The translations under genes and the position numbers were made by a program. This document shows positions 54,971-64,000 of a stretch of DNA of 64,000 nucleotides, one piece after another (within the stretch, counting starts at the first letter, position 1; every line of letters begins with the position of its first letter). The stretch is from Pseudeuparius sepicola. Its lineage: Eukaryota; Arthropoda; Insecta; Coleoptera; Anthribidae. The notes under the pieces are model-generated. The model was not told where the DNA came from. It ran no database searches and worked only from the letters and a program-made list of their open reading frames with translations. The stretch covers positions 10,186,001 to 10,250,000 of the forward strand of contig OY987306.1 of assembly GCA_963920635.1 (NCBI GenBank), in the 5' to 3' direction.

Positions 54971-55812
54971 CACACGTTCATAGATAATTATGTCACATAA
55001 TTATGTTATAGTGCAGTATCCGCAACCGCCAGAGGGCGCCACTTGTGCCAACCAGTTTCATTTATGCCCACAGTTAACGTTAACTTGTAAATTAATTCGA
55101 ACCACTTTGTAAAAAATTCCATTCTCCACAAAAAATTATTCTACTGTTTTTTTCATACATTTTACCGTTTCGGAGATAACGCCCAAAATTCAGCCATCAT
55201 GCACGTACCACGAACCCACTCATAGTAAACATTAGTGGCATAGTTGCATGATCTAGTTATTTTTGGAAACAAACAATGAAACAATCACATTTACCTTTTG
55301 ACCATGTTTTCTAAAATTCAAATACAGTTTTGTTGTAATTTAATACATTTAGTTAAGTTTCCCTAATAAAATAATGATACAAATACCTAATATTGAAATA
55401 ACTATTTACAGCAAATGCTCAAAAACTTTCACATTCTTAGCATTTGCTTGAAACTAAATGTCAAATACTTAATAAGTCCTCTTAAGTGTGATTGTTTCCA
55501 AAGGTAACTAGATCATTATGCCACTAATGTTTAATAGGGCGTGGGTACAAGGTACGTGCATGATAGCTGAATTTTGGGCGTTATCTACGAAAAGGCATAA
55601 TTTATCGAAAAAATACTAGAATATTTTTTTGTAGAGAATGGAATTTTTTACAAAGTGGTTAGAATTAATTTACAAGTTAACTGTGGGCAAAAAAGTTCTG
55701 AGCATAATAAATGAAACTGGTTGGCACAAGTGGCACGTGGCGCCCTCTGGCGGTTGCGGATACTGCACTATAACATAATTATGTGACATAATAATTATGT
55801 ATGAACGTGTGC
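54971..55812. repeat. hairpin element, arms about 320 bp
   Basis: CACACGTTCATA...ATTATGTCACATAATTATGT at the left mirrors the right end. Long pairing blocks include GTGCAGTATCCGCAACCGCC, AGTTAACGTTAACTTGTAAA (partly) and AACGCCCAAAATTCAGC. The loop is about 55290-55488. It is non-coding. Confidence 0.9.
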
Positions 55813-55914
55813 AAAAGATCATTAAAATCGATCAAGCCGTTTAAAAGATATAGCAAAAAACAAAATTGTAGGGCCCCTTTTAAGGGCCCGTGGGACCCTT
55901 AATATAGAGCTTTG

Positions 55915-57230
55915 AACAAAAAGAAAAAACACGGGTCACTTTATTTTAGGAGTAGAATACCGCTGTGCTACGGGTGGCATTTGTTTTTGAATAACCCTGT
56001 ATAATAATGAAATAGGTATCTATTTCTGCTGTAACACCTCAAGCCAACTTTTCCGAATACTTAAGAGAAATATCGTCCGTTGTTATGCCAGAGTTTTTTT
56101 ATATAAATATAAATTATTATTGCTGTTACTATTGGTTTAATATTTAAATAAGCGTGGACAAATGGTTTCATTACTCGATTATTAAAAAGCTGATGAATTG
56201 TGAAAGTCGCCAATTTACTTAATTGAGTACCTACCACCGAAAAAAATAGTGTCCGAAATATAATGACTGCAAAAAGTTTACAATGGGAAAAAAATACCCA
56301 GAGGACATACCTACCACCTACGAGTAGGTACCTCAAGGAAATTAACTGGCTCTATCATTATTTAAGTTGTACTCATTGACATAATAATTAAATCAAGTAA
56401 CAGACATTTTTATGCGGCCACAGGTCAAACCCCCAATATTTATAGCGAATTTGGAAAAGTGGGCAGTGGGCAGTATTGCAATTCATACGCTGGGCAGTTT
56501 ATTTTGGATTGTATGAAAAATGTTGGATGGCAGCCATAATAATACGTGTGCGATTTCCTCAAATTCTGGCAAATAAAAGCCTATGTATCAACATCAACAG
56601 GCAAAAAATATTGGATTTACTTTGTGTGTTAAACGATAATGTATCTCCCGTTAATTAGAACGCAGTTGTTAAATGCATCATTGGCACTATGTTTGTTGTT
56701 TGTGCTAATCATGGTGAATTTAATCCTCTTCCAACTAGTTTTGTTTATGCATTTAAAGTAGCGATAAATTATCGGTGCTTCTTTGTTTCTGTTCGGCTGT
56801 TCGATTATTTGTGTGTATTTTACGAGTATTCACGTGTTTTCTTTGAATGGTTTAATATGTACAGAGTTACTCACATAACATTCTACCCCCCTTTAAATTT
56901 TTTATTTTTAATTTTGGAAAACAAAAATGTACCTAAATAAGAAATTGTAAAAAAAATTCTTGGGATTTTAGGTATCTACTTATATGTATTCAGACCACAG
57001 TTATGTTTTTTAGAGGTAACACCCTGTGTATTTCTCGTTTTTCGAAATTTATGCATTTTTCTGGTTTCAATGATATACCTATGGGTGATTCAGTTTTATT
57101 CTGCGACACTTCAACAGAACCAAAAACCAGAAAACCAAAAAATAACCGCACTTTCTTTTATAAACTATATCATTTTAAGGCTTTATTAAAAAGTTACAGG
57201 GTGTTAAAGTTTAAAGAAACATGCGGTCTT
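55915..57230. other. no gene recognised
   Basis: Contains an ACCCTGTATA MITE end at about 55996 and dispersed repeat copy 2 at 56875-57060. Frames of 60-91 codons have no motif. Confidence 0.35.
56875..57060 (+). repeat. dispersed repeat, copy 2 (also 26110-26310)
   Basis: CATAACATTCTACCCCCCTT, TTTTTAATTTTGGAAAAC and ACACCCTGTGTATTTCTCGT match copy 1 in order. Confidence 0.7.
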
Positions 57231-58135
57231 TATTGAATATTTACCAAACTAGTTGAGATATTTAGGTAAGTCATATTTGGTACACGCTATAACGGCATGG
57301 GTTAGCATAAAACCTGTTAATATCAAACACTTTGAACAACCAGTGGCGTAGAAGTGGGTAATTAGTGCAATTGTTTTTAGAAAAAAAAATGAACCACCTT
57401 GTATAGCAATAAAATGTATTCAATTTCTTATGTAAATTTTAATTGTAAAGAAAAACGTTCTCTTAGTATTTTTTCATATGTGTCATGGTTTCATAGCAAA
57501 TTTGATTTTTTTGTATTATTTCGGGGTAGGTATTTCTGAAAAATTATCTAAAAAAATTGCTCCATAAGTATCACTTAAAGTGGAAATAATGTGTTTGCTA
57601 CTTGAAATAAAGTAACTTTCTCCAATAAACTTACCTATTTAAGGCTATACTTTTGAAGATACAGGGTTTAATACATTATTTAAGGAAGATACATTATTAA
57701 TGTTACGCTCTGTATCTTGAAAAGTAAAACCTTGAATGGGTAAGTTTATTGGGAAAAGTTACTGTATTTAAAGTAAGAAACACATTTTTTCTGCTTTGGG
57801 TGTTACTTATGGAGCGAAGTTTTATGTTAATTTTTCAAAAGTACCCCGAAATAATACGAAAAAATCAAATTTGCTATAAAACCATGACACATATAAAAAA
57901 ATGCTAGGAGGACGTTTTTGTTTACAATTAAAATTTACATAAGAAATTGGACACATTTTATTGCTACAGAGGGTGGTTCATTTCTTTTTCTAAAACAATT
58001 ATACTAATTGCACACTTCTACGCCACTGGTTGTTCAAGGTGTTTGATATTAACAGGTTTTATGCTAACCTATGCCTTTATAGCGTGTACCAAATATGATT
58101 TAAATATCTCAACTAGTTTGGTAAATATTCAATAA
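57231..58135. repeat. ~900-bp palindrome, arms about 430 bp
   Basis: From TATTGAATATTTACCAAACT at the left to its inverse at 58135, the halves pair almost continuously to a centre near 57690. Internal blocks include CCAGTGGCGTAGAAGTG, AATTTCTTATGTAAATTTTA and CATGGTTT. There is little loop. CAGTGGCGTAGAAGTG inside the arms is itself hAT-end-like. Confidence 0.92.
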
Positions 58136-58194
58136 ATTCCACATATTTTTCAGTAAAATAAAGTATCCGTGACATTTAAAATTGTACTAAACTA

Positions 58195-58335
58195 TCAAAC
58201 GTTATGAGGCTTATGTTTCCAAGGCATTCTATGCAGAAATGTCAAACATTATGGGGATTATGTTTCCAAGGCACTCTATGCAAAAACGTCAAACATTATG
58301 GGGCTTACGTTTCCAAGGCACTCTATACAAAACGA
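58195..58335 (+). repeat. three tandem ~57-bp units
   Basis: The unit TCAAACRTTATGRGGMTTAY plus TTTCCAAGGCAYTCTATRCA is repeated three times with few changes. No function is suggested. Confidence 0.87.
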
Positions 58336-58449
58336 TTAATTTGATATTACGGCAAGAAGAACAAAGTAAGTAAAGCATAATGTGTGACATATCATTTTAA
58401 TCAGAAAAAAATCCTCTTTTCAAAAATGCATAAATCCAATATGGCGGCC

Positions 58450-58796
58450 ATAAGAAAAATAAAAGTTGATCGTCATATCATTGTCCAGGGAGACCATAAA
58501 AAAATGTGAGATAATATTTCGATTCCTTGTAGAAAAGTGCCTTAATAATGTTTAACTTGGTTGGAAATGTACAGCGCCATTCGTTTTCGTTTAAAAAAAT
58601 AAAAACGAAAACGACAATTTTCAGTTTTTTCGCATTATTTTCAAAACGAGAAGGGCCAGCCAAAATATTTTTTACCATGTTACTCTGCATCAAATTCCGC
58701 AATTTTGCCCCAATTTAACCGACCTCGAATCTCTTAAGATAACCAAGACCCCATGCAAAGACTCGAAATACGGTCACCCTGTATATGTTACTTTAA
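58450..58796. repeat. mariner-type MITE end, related to 1-485
   Basis: It closes with GGTCACCCTGTATA at about 58783-58796 and shares interior words with the window start (CAATTTAACCG-like, CCCCATGC). The left end was not identified. Confidence 0.4.
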
Positions 58797-59100
58797 CGTG
58801 TTTACTGAAAGCTGATATAAAATATTTAATTGCTTATTCATCTCTTTAAATAGATTGTTTTGATGAAACCTGTTTTTGCATAGTTAGATTTGTTTTTATA
58901 ACGTAAAGTAACTATACCCGTCTGTTTCAGATTAAGATAGATTAATAAATTATGAGATTATCACATTAACAGAAGCACCAAATCCACTCCTCCCTCTGCC
59001 ATGGCTTTTTTACCATACGTTTAGAACATTACAATAGAATTTTAACTTACTGAGGCGACATAACATTATAACCCGATTTTATAACCCCCCCCCCCCCAAA

Positions 59101-59481
59101 TTGTGCCAGCACCATAGACCCGTCAAATATAATGGGACTTCGAGTGGAAGTATATCGGAAGTATATCGGATGCACGAGACGTATCGTATCAACGTGTGTG
59201 AAATAACACGAACGGTTTGCATACGGCTACGTCAACCGACCCGATCTGCACTTGCTGAACACTATTTCAATACAGACCATCCGACCTTGCCTAAAGTAAA
59301 GACACCAAACTCATTTCATTCTACCCAAAGAAAAAACCTCAAATCCATTGAAATCCTGAAACATCCAAATAATTTAAACCGTGTTCAAGGCATCTTTCTG
59401 GATAACTTTTTTCCCACCGTTAAATTCCCGGCAAAACCAATCCAGAAGATTAAATTACAAGTCATGGGCCTTTTCTGCTAA
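59101..59481 (+). pseudogene. Penelope-like element relic, GIY-YIG C-terminus
   Basis: The 126-codon frame contains RLRQPTRSALAEHYFNTDHP, then IEILKHPNNLNR. Arg-rich text followed by SAxAEHxxxTxHP and the E-x-x-KHPNNxNR ending is the usual C-terminus of animal Penelope-like proteins of a group other than the 28-30 kb copy. The YIG part itself is not visible, and the RT is absent. The frame is preceded by a run of C residues at about 59084-59097. Confidence 0.55.
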
Positions 59482-59562
59482 CGCCTAACTTTCCGTCCCT
59501 ACCTGTTCACCTATAAATTTCGATCCAAGTAATACGACCAACTTAAACTACCTTTTTCTTTT

Positions 59563-60382
59563 TAGAAGCTTTTGTTTTATATGTTAGTATGTATGTATTG
59601 AAATCTTGCAACTGAATTTTAAACCACTTCCACCCAACCGATTGAGCTGAAATTTTGCACACACTTTAGTATTGTGATTTTTTCAAAAAGGCCGCCACTC
59701 CAAGATGGCGGATTAGCTAGCTATTTCTTCAGAACCTCCTCGACATAGGTATCAAATGAAAGGGTTTGACAGGTGGAAAACGATATGTTAAGTAGCATCA
59801 TACTAAATTTAATATGACGGCCGCCCCAAGATGGCGGATTACCTCTTTCTTCACAACCTACTTGACATGGGTACCAAATGAAAGGGTTTAAAGAGTACAA
59901 AATGGTAAGGTAAGTGACCTCATACTAAATCCAATATAGAGGATGCCCCAAGATGGCGGACTAACTTTATTTACTGCCCTCCTAACATGGGAATCGAATA
60001 GGTACGAAAAAGCACAAAATAAATTAAAAAATAAAAAACTTTATTAGAAAAAAGCTTTTATTTAAGCCATGTACAAAACGAATAAAATAAGTTTAGGTTT
60101 TCGTTAAGATAATTCAATGCCAAACTGCGACAAGTTTTTGTAAATCAAAAAACTTGTCACGCGAAATTATCATAAAAGTAGGTGCGAATTAATTTTATTG
60201 GACAGTAATTGGTTGATAAGCAAGTACCTACTTGCCAAAGTATGTATTTTTTATAATTCGCGCGACAAGCTTATTGACTTACAAAAAGTTGTCGCAATTT
60301 AGCATTGAATTAACTTAACGAAAACCTAAACGTATTTTATTCATTTTAGTACATGGCTTAAATAAAAGTTTGTGTTTAAAAG
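59563..60382 (+). mobile_element. palindrome + ~122-bp repeats + (TATG)n element, copy 2
   Basis: Starts AGAAGCTTTTGTTTTATATG, short TATGTATG tract, AATCTTGCAACTGAATTTT, then units marked by CCAAGATGGCGGA at about 59700, 59826 and 59948 (126- and 122-bp spacing), then a palindrome (60040-60382) with GCGACAAGTTTTTG arms, ending CTTAAATAAAAGTTT. The order is the same as 38260-39290 read on the minus strand, but the two are quite diverged. Confidence 0.6.
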
Positions 60383-61827
60383 GTTTTTTATTTTATTACC
60401 ACTCATGTGTGGTTCATCTTTGTTCAAACTCTACATATTTAAGTTTCCCAAATTTGAACAGTGCCTTGGTACACAAATAATTATTTTATATACGAAATCC
60501 GAATTAGTATTCCTATTATTTCTATAACTGCAGGGTAATAATCTTCTTTATTAAATGATAATAATTAGTGGTAGCTAAAATTATGACGACAGTCAAAGCA
60601 TCCCTCGGCACTAAGGGGTAGCTTAACGGTTTAAATAAGGCTAATTATTTTAATTAAACGCGGTTATTCTTTTTCCTTTGACAAATTCGGAATGGCAGGA
60701 ATTTACACGAGTTTCCTCATTTTAGAATATTAACTTATTAGGGGAAATAATAAACCGAATTATCTTATTATTACTACGAATATAATTATTTAAATGCTTC
60801 CAGTTAACAGTAATACCAGATCTCTATTACTTTTATCAAAACCTTCATAATCTTTTCGTGTTAAATATAAAAGAAACAAAGTATTTTGACAGGCCTCGAC
60901 TTTACCTGTTGGATCATTAAAATAAGGAACTTCAGCATAAAAATCGATTACACCTTAAACCACCTAATATCATAATTAACTTCCAACAAATTCCTACTAT
61001 TACTAATATCCGCTTATCACGAATAATTTCAAAATTATTTATGGATTATTTTTAAAATTGGAGACAGGGCCACTTGTTCCGCAAACTCCGTGACCAGTAT
61101 TGTAGTGAACTTGTAAACTGAAAAGTTTTAATTAAATTGCTTAAAAACGACCGACCACAAACCGAACTACTTAAAAGTTTAATACTTTAGAAGTTGTCGT
61201 ATAAATGGAATGTGATTTAGCCGAAAATGCTCTCTTTTTGTAGTTCGGTAATTCGGCGACCAGCTTTATAGCTGTAAGAAACAACTCAAAATGCAGATGA
61301 AATGTTATAGAGTACATTCGTTGATATCCTTCACTTCAAGGGTATATTTTTTGCGATAAGGAATATCCTGGGATTGAACGGTTCTTCTGATTAAATGTAG
61401 ATTATTCTTAGTGAAATTAGTATATTATGCAACGAGCATTGTGTTTAAAAATTTAAACTAGCCACTTCATTTCACGGAGAAAAAAATATATTTAAAGCTG
61501 AAATAAAAATAATAATACGTACCTATATTAGTAGTGTTTGGTTTAACAACTTTTATGCGTTTTAAATCTAAGAACTAAGATGATATCACAAATAATATTC
61601 ATATTTTTAATTTGACTATTTGTTATATTAATAAAGCGTATAATAGTTTCAAAAATATTTTTCTAGCGTGCAATATTACTTATTATAAAATTTAATAAAC
61701 ATATATTTGTTCATAATGTCCAAATATTCAGGAAAAAATATATGCATATTGGCAGTGAAAATGTTGAATTGTTACTTTAAATATATTTAATAGTAGGTAA
61801 TTGGTAATATTTATATGTAATATAAAT
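60383..61827. other. probably unique intron, no gene seen
   Basis: A solitary end AGTGCCTTGGTACA at about 60460 relates to the hairpin 36621-36724. Otherwise I recognise no repeat and no coding. Confidence 0.35.
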
Positions 61828-62117
61828 TAATATATGAGAACAAATTTTCAGGTTGTCCCGCCGTGGTCGATGGAAATCTTTTAGACGTTTTTGCTGATCG
61901 TACCCGTAAGCATCTTCAGTGACGACTCGTCCTATGTTGGATCTCAACTTATTATCAGTAAGATCCCCACTAGATATTACATATTTGATGATCAATTACA
62001 ATCCCTCAATGGACGAGTCACCACTAAAGGTGCTCTCCAGTTACAACTAGCGAAATATCTAGAACATTTCCATCGACCGCGGAGCAACAGCCCAGAAATT
62101 CATTCTCACATGGAAAA
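61828..62117. repeat. degenerate hairpin with conserved, protein-like arms
   Basis: TATGAGAACAAATTTTCAGG and GTGGTCGATGGAAAT and GACGACTCGTCC at the left are mirrored by the right arm ending at about 62117, roughly 70% identical. In translation the arms (read outward) resemble each other: GRVVTEDAYGYDQQKRLKDF then HRPRRD against GRVTTKGALQLQLAKYLEHF then HRPRSN. Most likely an old inverted duplication. Confidence 0.6.
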
Positions 62118-62754
62118 CATCCGTGAAAGACTAAAAATAAGAGAAATGAAAATTACATAGAGGGAGCATTTAATAAAACATATTTATGTATTTACTTACA
62201 TTTGCATGGAAGGGAATTCAAAATAAAATACACATTTAACAAACGCCCATTTATTTTAACAAATTTAAGTAATTCTAGTTTTTATTGTTGAAATACTTAA
62301 GTTCCCAAATAAACATATTTATTCATGAATATTCAAAATTTGCTATAAAAACTGTAAAAAATATAAACAAAATTCCTTTGGAACATTTTTAAGGAATAAC
62401 GATTTTTATCCGTAGTATGGACTAAATAAAAAAATGCACTAACTAATTATTGGATATTGGATATAAAAAGCCTTAATGCCCATTATACCCAAGTAAACAT
62501 AAAAGGAATGCAGAAACAGTCCAAGAAGGCAAACTCAATTCACCACATCTGCTTGAGTCTATAGAGCACGATAAATGAATTAACAACAATGCCGACAACA
62601 TTATGAAAAAACTTATTTTCAAAACTTATTTTCACTTACTACTCGAAAATTGGAAGTCGGATATTTCGCTACTTTAGACACATCTGCTCTAACTGATCAT
62701 AGCTGTTTACGCAACCAAATGACCAGCTCAAGTTTAGACAACAGACCCAAAGGC
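62118..62754. other. no gene seen
   Basis: AT-rich sequence, nothing assignable. Confidence 0.3.
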
Positions 62755-63160
62755 GCGTGGCGTTGCTTGACTTTGACGATCGCTCTACCTAGGTCAAGTA
62801 TAAGATAAGACACGGCGTCTTCGAACAGACAAATCAAATTGCTGCCTGTTGTGCAGCCTCCACAGCAAATCTCTTGATATTCAAACCTACTCAAATATTT
62901 ATACTGAAAGATTGCGCTGGTATAGATAACAATTTCGAAATGTGTACGAAAATTTAAATGGGCCTTTTGTGGCCGGGTTTTGAATATTTGGTCACTTTTG
63001 AGGCGCGATGGATCAGCGTCTGACGTTTGATGTTTACATCTCGCCAAGGCCTACTTATTGAAAAAATCGTCCAATATTGGGCTAATTTAATGCCGATTTC
63101 TGAGCTTTTAATGACGATTTTGGGACACTTTATTAATGCCGATTTCAAGAAAAATCATTT
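62755..63160 (-). repeat. dispersed repeat, copy 2 (inverse of 36130-36530)
   Basis: Minus strand: CGTCATTAAAAGC, AGTAGGCCTTGGCGAGATGT, AAACATCAAACGTCAGAC, then TTGACCTAGGTAGAGCGATC and GTCAAAGTCAAGCAACGCC. Similarity stops inside the 5S-like segment. The 116-codon minus frame (62697-63047) and the 91-codon plus frame (63027-63302) that overlap it are incidental. Confidence 0.82.
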
Positions 63161-64000
63161 AAATAGTGAAGTTAACCAGGAAAATAACTTCGAACAAATT
63201 CCGGGAGTTTTAGATTTTGTTGGAATGTGTTCATTTTCATGTCTTAAAACAAAATCCGAAGAGTCGGCTGCGCAAAATAGTGTGCGATTTTTTTTTATTT
63301 AACAATAACTGTCAAAAATATAGGTTTTTTGTTAATAACTTATTTAATAAGCGTTTTCATAGAATTTAGGTAAAACCATTCGAAAGAGCAGGCAATTTCT
63401 GAAAAAAAAAATGTATTTACATATTTTTTGTAAAATAATTAAGTAATGAATGAGAATTTTTTTAAGATCATACGTTTTCATGCTTCCTCGTATTTCAGAG
63501 GCAGCCGAAATTGAGAGCGGCGCGTGGAGCACGAAACAGTTAAACAGTAATAACTTTTTACACACACAACTAATTCATATGCAACAAAGGTTATTGGAAA
63601 GTGACACCGTAAAGAAATTAAAAAAATATTGTAGCATTAATTTCCATGAAGGGATACGCCTGTAATATTATTGTAAAGTTGACCTTGATCAAAATTTCAT
63701 GCATTTTCACAATAATTGATGTTACATGGTCAATTTGTAAAATTTTTGAGCGCAGTATTACAGAATATTTCTACTAAATGAATGTACTTTTGAAAAAGCA
63801 ATATAAAATTACGATATCGAACCTCGTTTGTTTTTTTTTTTTTTTCACTTTGAACATATTCAATATTTATTTCAAACGCTCATAATATCCGCATAATATT
63901 AGATATTGAAACTCAATAGGTGACTTTTTTGAAGCTTCAAACGTTTGCTTTTTGATAGCATAAGTTATTTTAATGTATTTATCTTTTTTCTCGTTTATTT
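63161..64000. other. no gene seen
   Basis: AT-rich sequence with small frames lacking motifs; a T-rich run at about 63830-63846. Confidence 0.3.

Larger units (their letters stand above)
53902..55914. mobile_element. possible hAT element around two hairpins
   Basis: The left end CAAGGCTGGATTAACCATGA with GGGCCC-rich flank (53902-53995) and the right end GGGCCCGTGGGACCCTTAAT...GCTTTG (about 55880-55914) look like inverted, diverged hAT-type termini. I could not show a target duplication. The two hairpin elements between would be later insertions. Confidence 0.35.

Noticed and set aside
61777..62160. A two-strand gene pair
   Set aside because: The similarity between the two frames comes from the inverted arms of a hairpin.

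Overview
The window looks like insect nuclear DNA: AT-rich, spliceosomal introns, and a dense patchwork of eukaryotic transposons, with no bacterial operons, tRNAs or CRISPR. The only host gene I can support is on the minus strand: two internal exons of an ionotropic glutamate receptor of the insect NMDA receptor subunit 2 type. Exon A (53608-53820) carries the end of the ligand-binding lobe and membrane helix M1. Exon B (13241-13460) carries the pore loop M2 and helix M3. Both have consensus splice sites and join in phase 0 across an intron of about 40.1 kb (13461-53607). The next exon on either side lies outside the window, so those introns exceed about 13.2 kb and 10.1 kb. The order (Coleoptera, Hemiptera or other) cannot be fixed from sequence alone.

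Almost everything else is mobile DNA, much of it nested. 1-11.9 kb: hairpin MITEs with ACAGGGTG-type ends (871-6247), a 0.65-kb tandem duplication (9083-10393), and a pogo/Tigger-like remnant with a zinc-finger tail (10504-11878). 12-13.1 kb: an internally deleted hAT element with a perfect 8-bp target duplication. 13.5-25 kb: a second pogo-like element with a hairpin inside it, a mariner transposase relic interrupted by a MITE, a hAT MITE, two related IS630/Tc1-mariner transposase pseudogenes, and a foldback-like element with an internal repeat array.

26.6-33.2 kb: inverted arms of about 930 bp enclose a Penelope-like retroelement with an intact 824-codon RT plus GIY-YIG frame and a hammerhead-like RNA core; the right arm runs into an IS630 transposase pseudogene. 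33.9-37 kb: a THAP-domain pseudogene, a dispersed repeat with a 5S-rRNA-like segment, and short hairpins. 37.3-39.7 kb: a hAT element containing a second inverted-repeat element, which in turn contains a palindrome plus 122-bp tandem-repeat element. 40.2-43.9 kb: a three-layer nest. A hairpin element was hit by a LINE ending in (TAA)n, and a 5'-truncated Dong/R4-type LINE then landed in that TAA tract.

48.2-50.1 kb: a foldback element whose two ends are arrays of about 20-bp repeats. 52.4-53.5 kb: a second copy of the internally deleted hAT element, 123 bp from exon A. 54-64 kb: several long hairpins, a 3-unit tandem repeat, a Penelope-like relic, and a second copy of the palindrome/microsatellite element.

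The parts do not form a pathway. The picture is a very large neural-receptor intron that has absorbed many transposon families. I found no convincing new multi-gene system. The most distinctive things are architectural: foldback elements, nested insertions that can be ordered in time, and long near-perfect hairpins.
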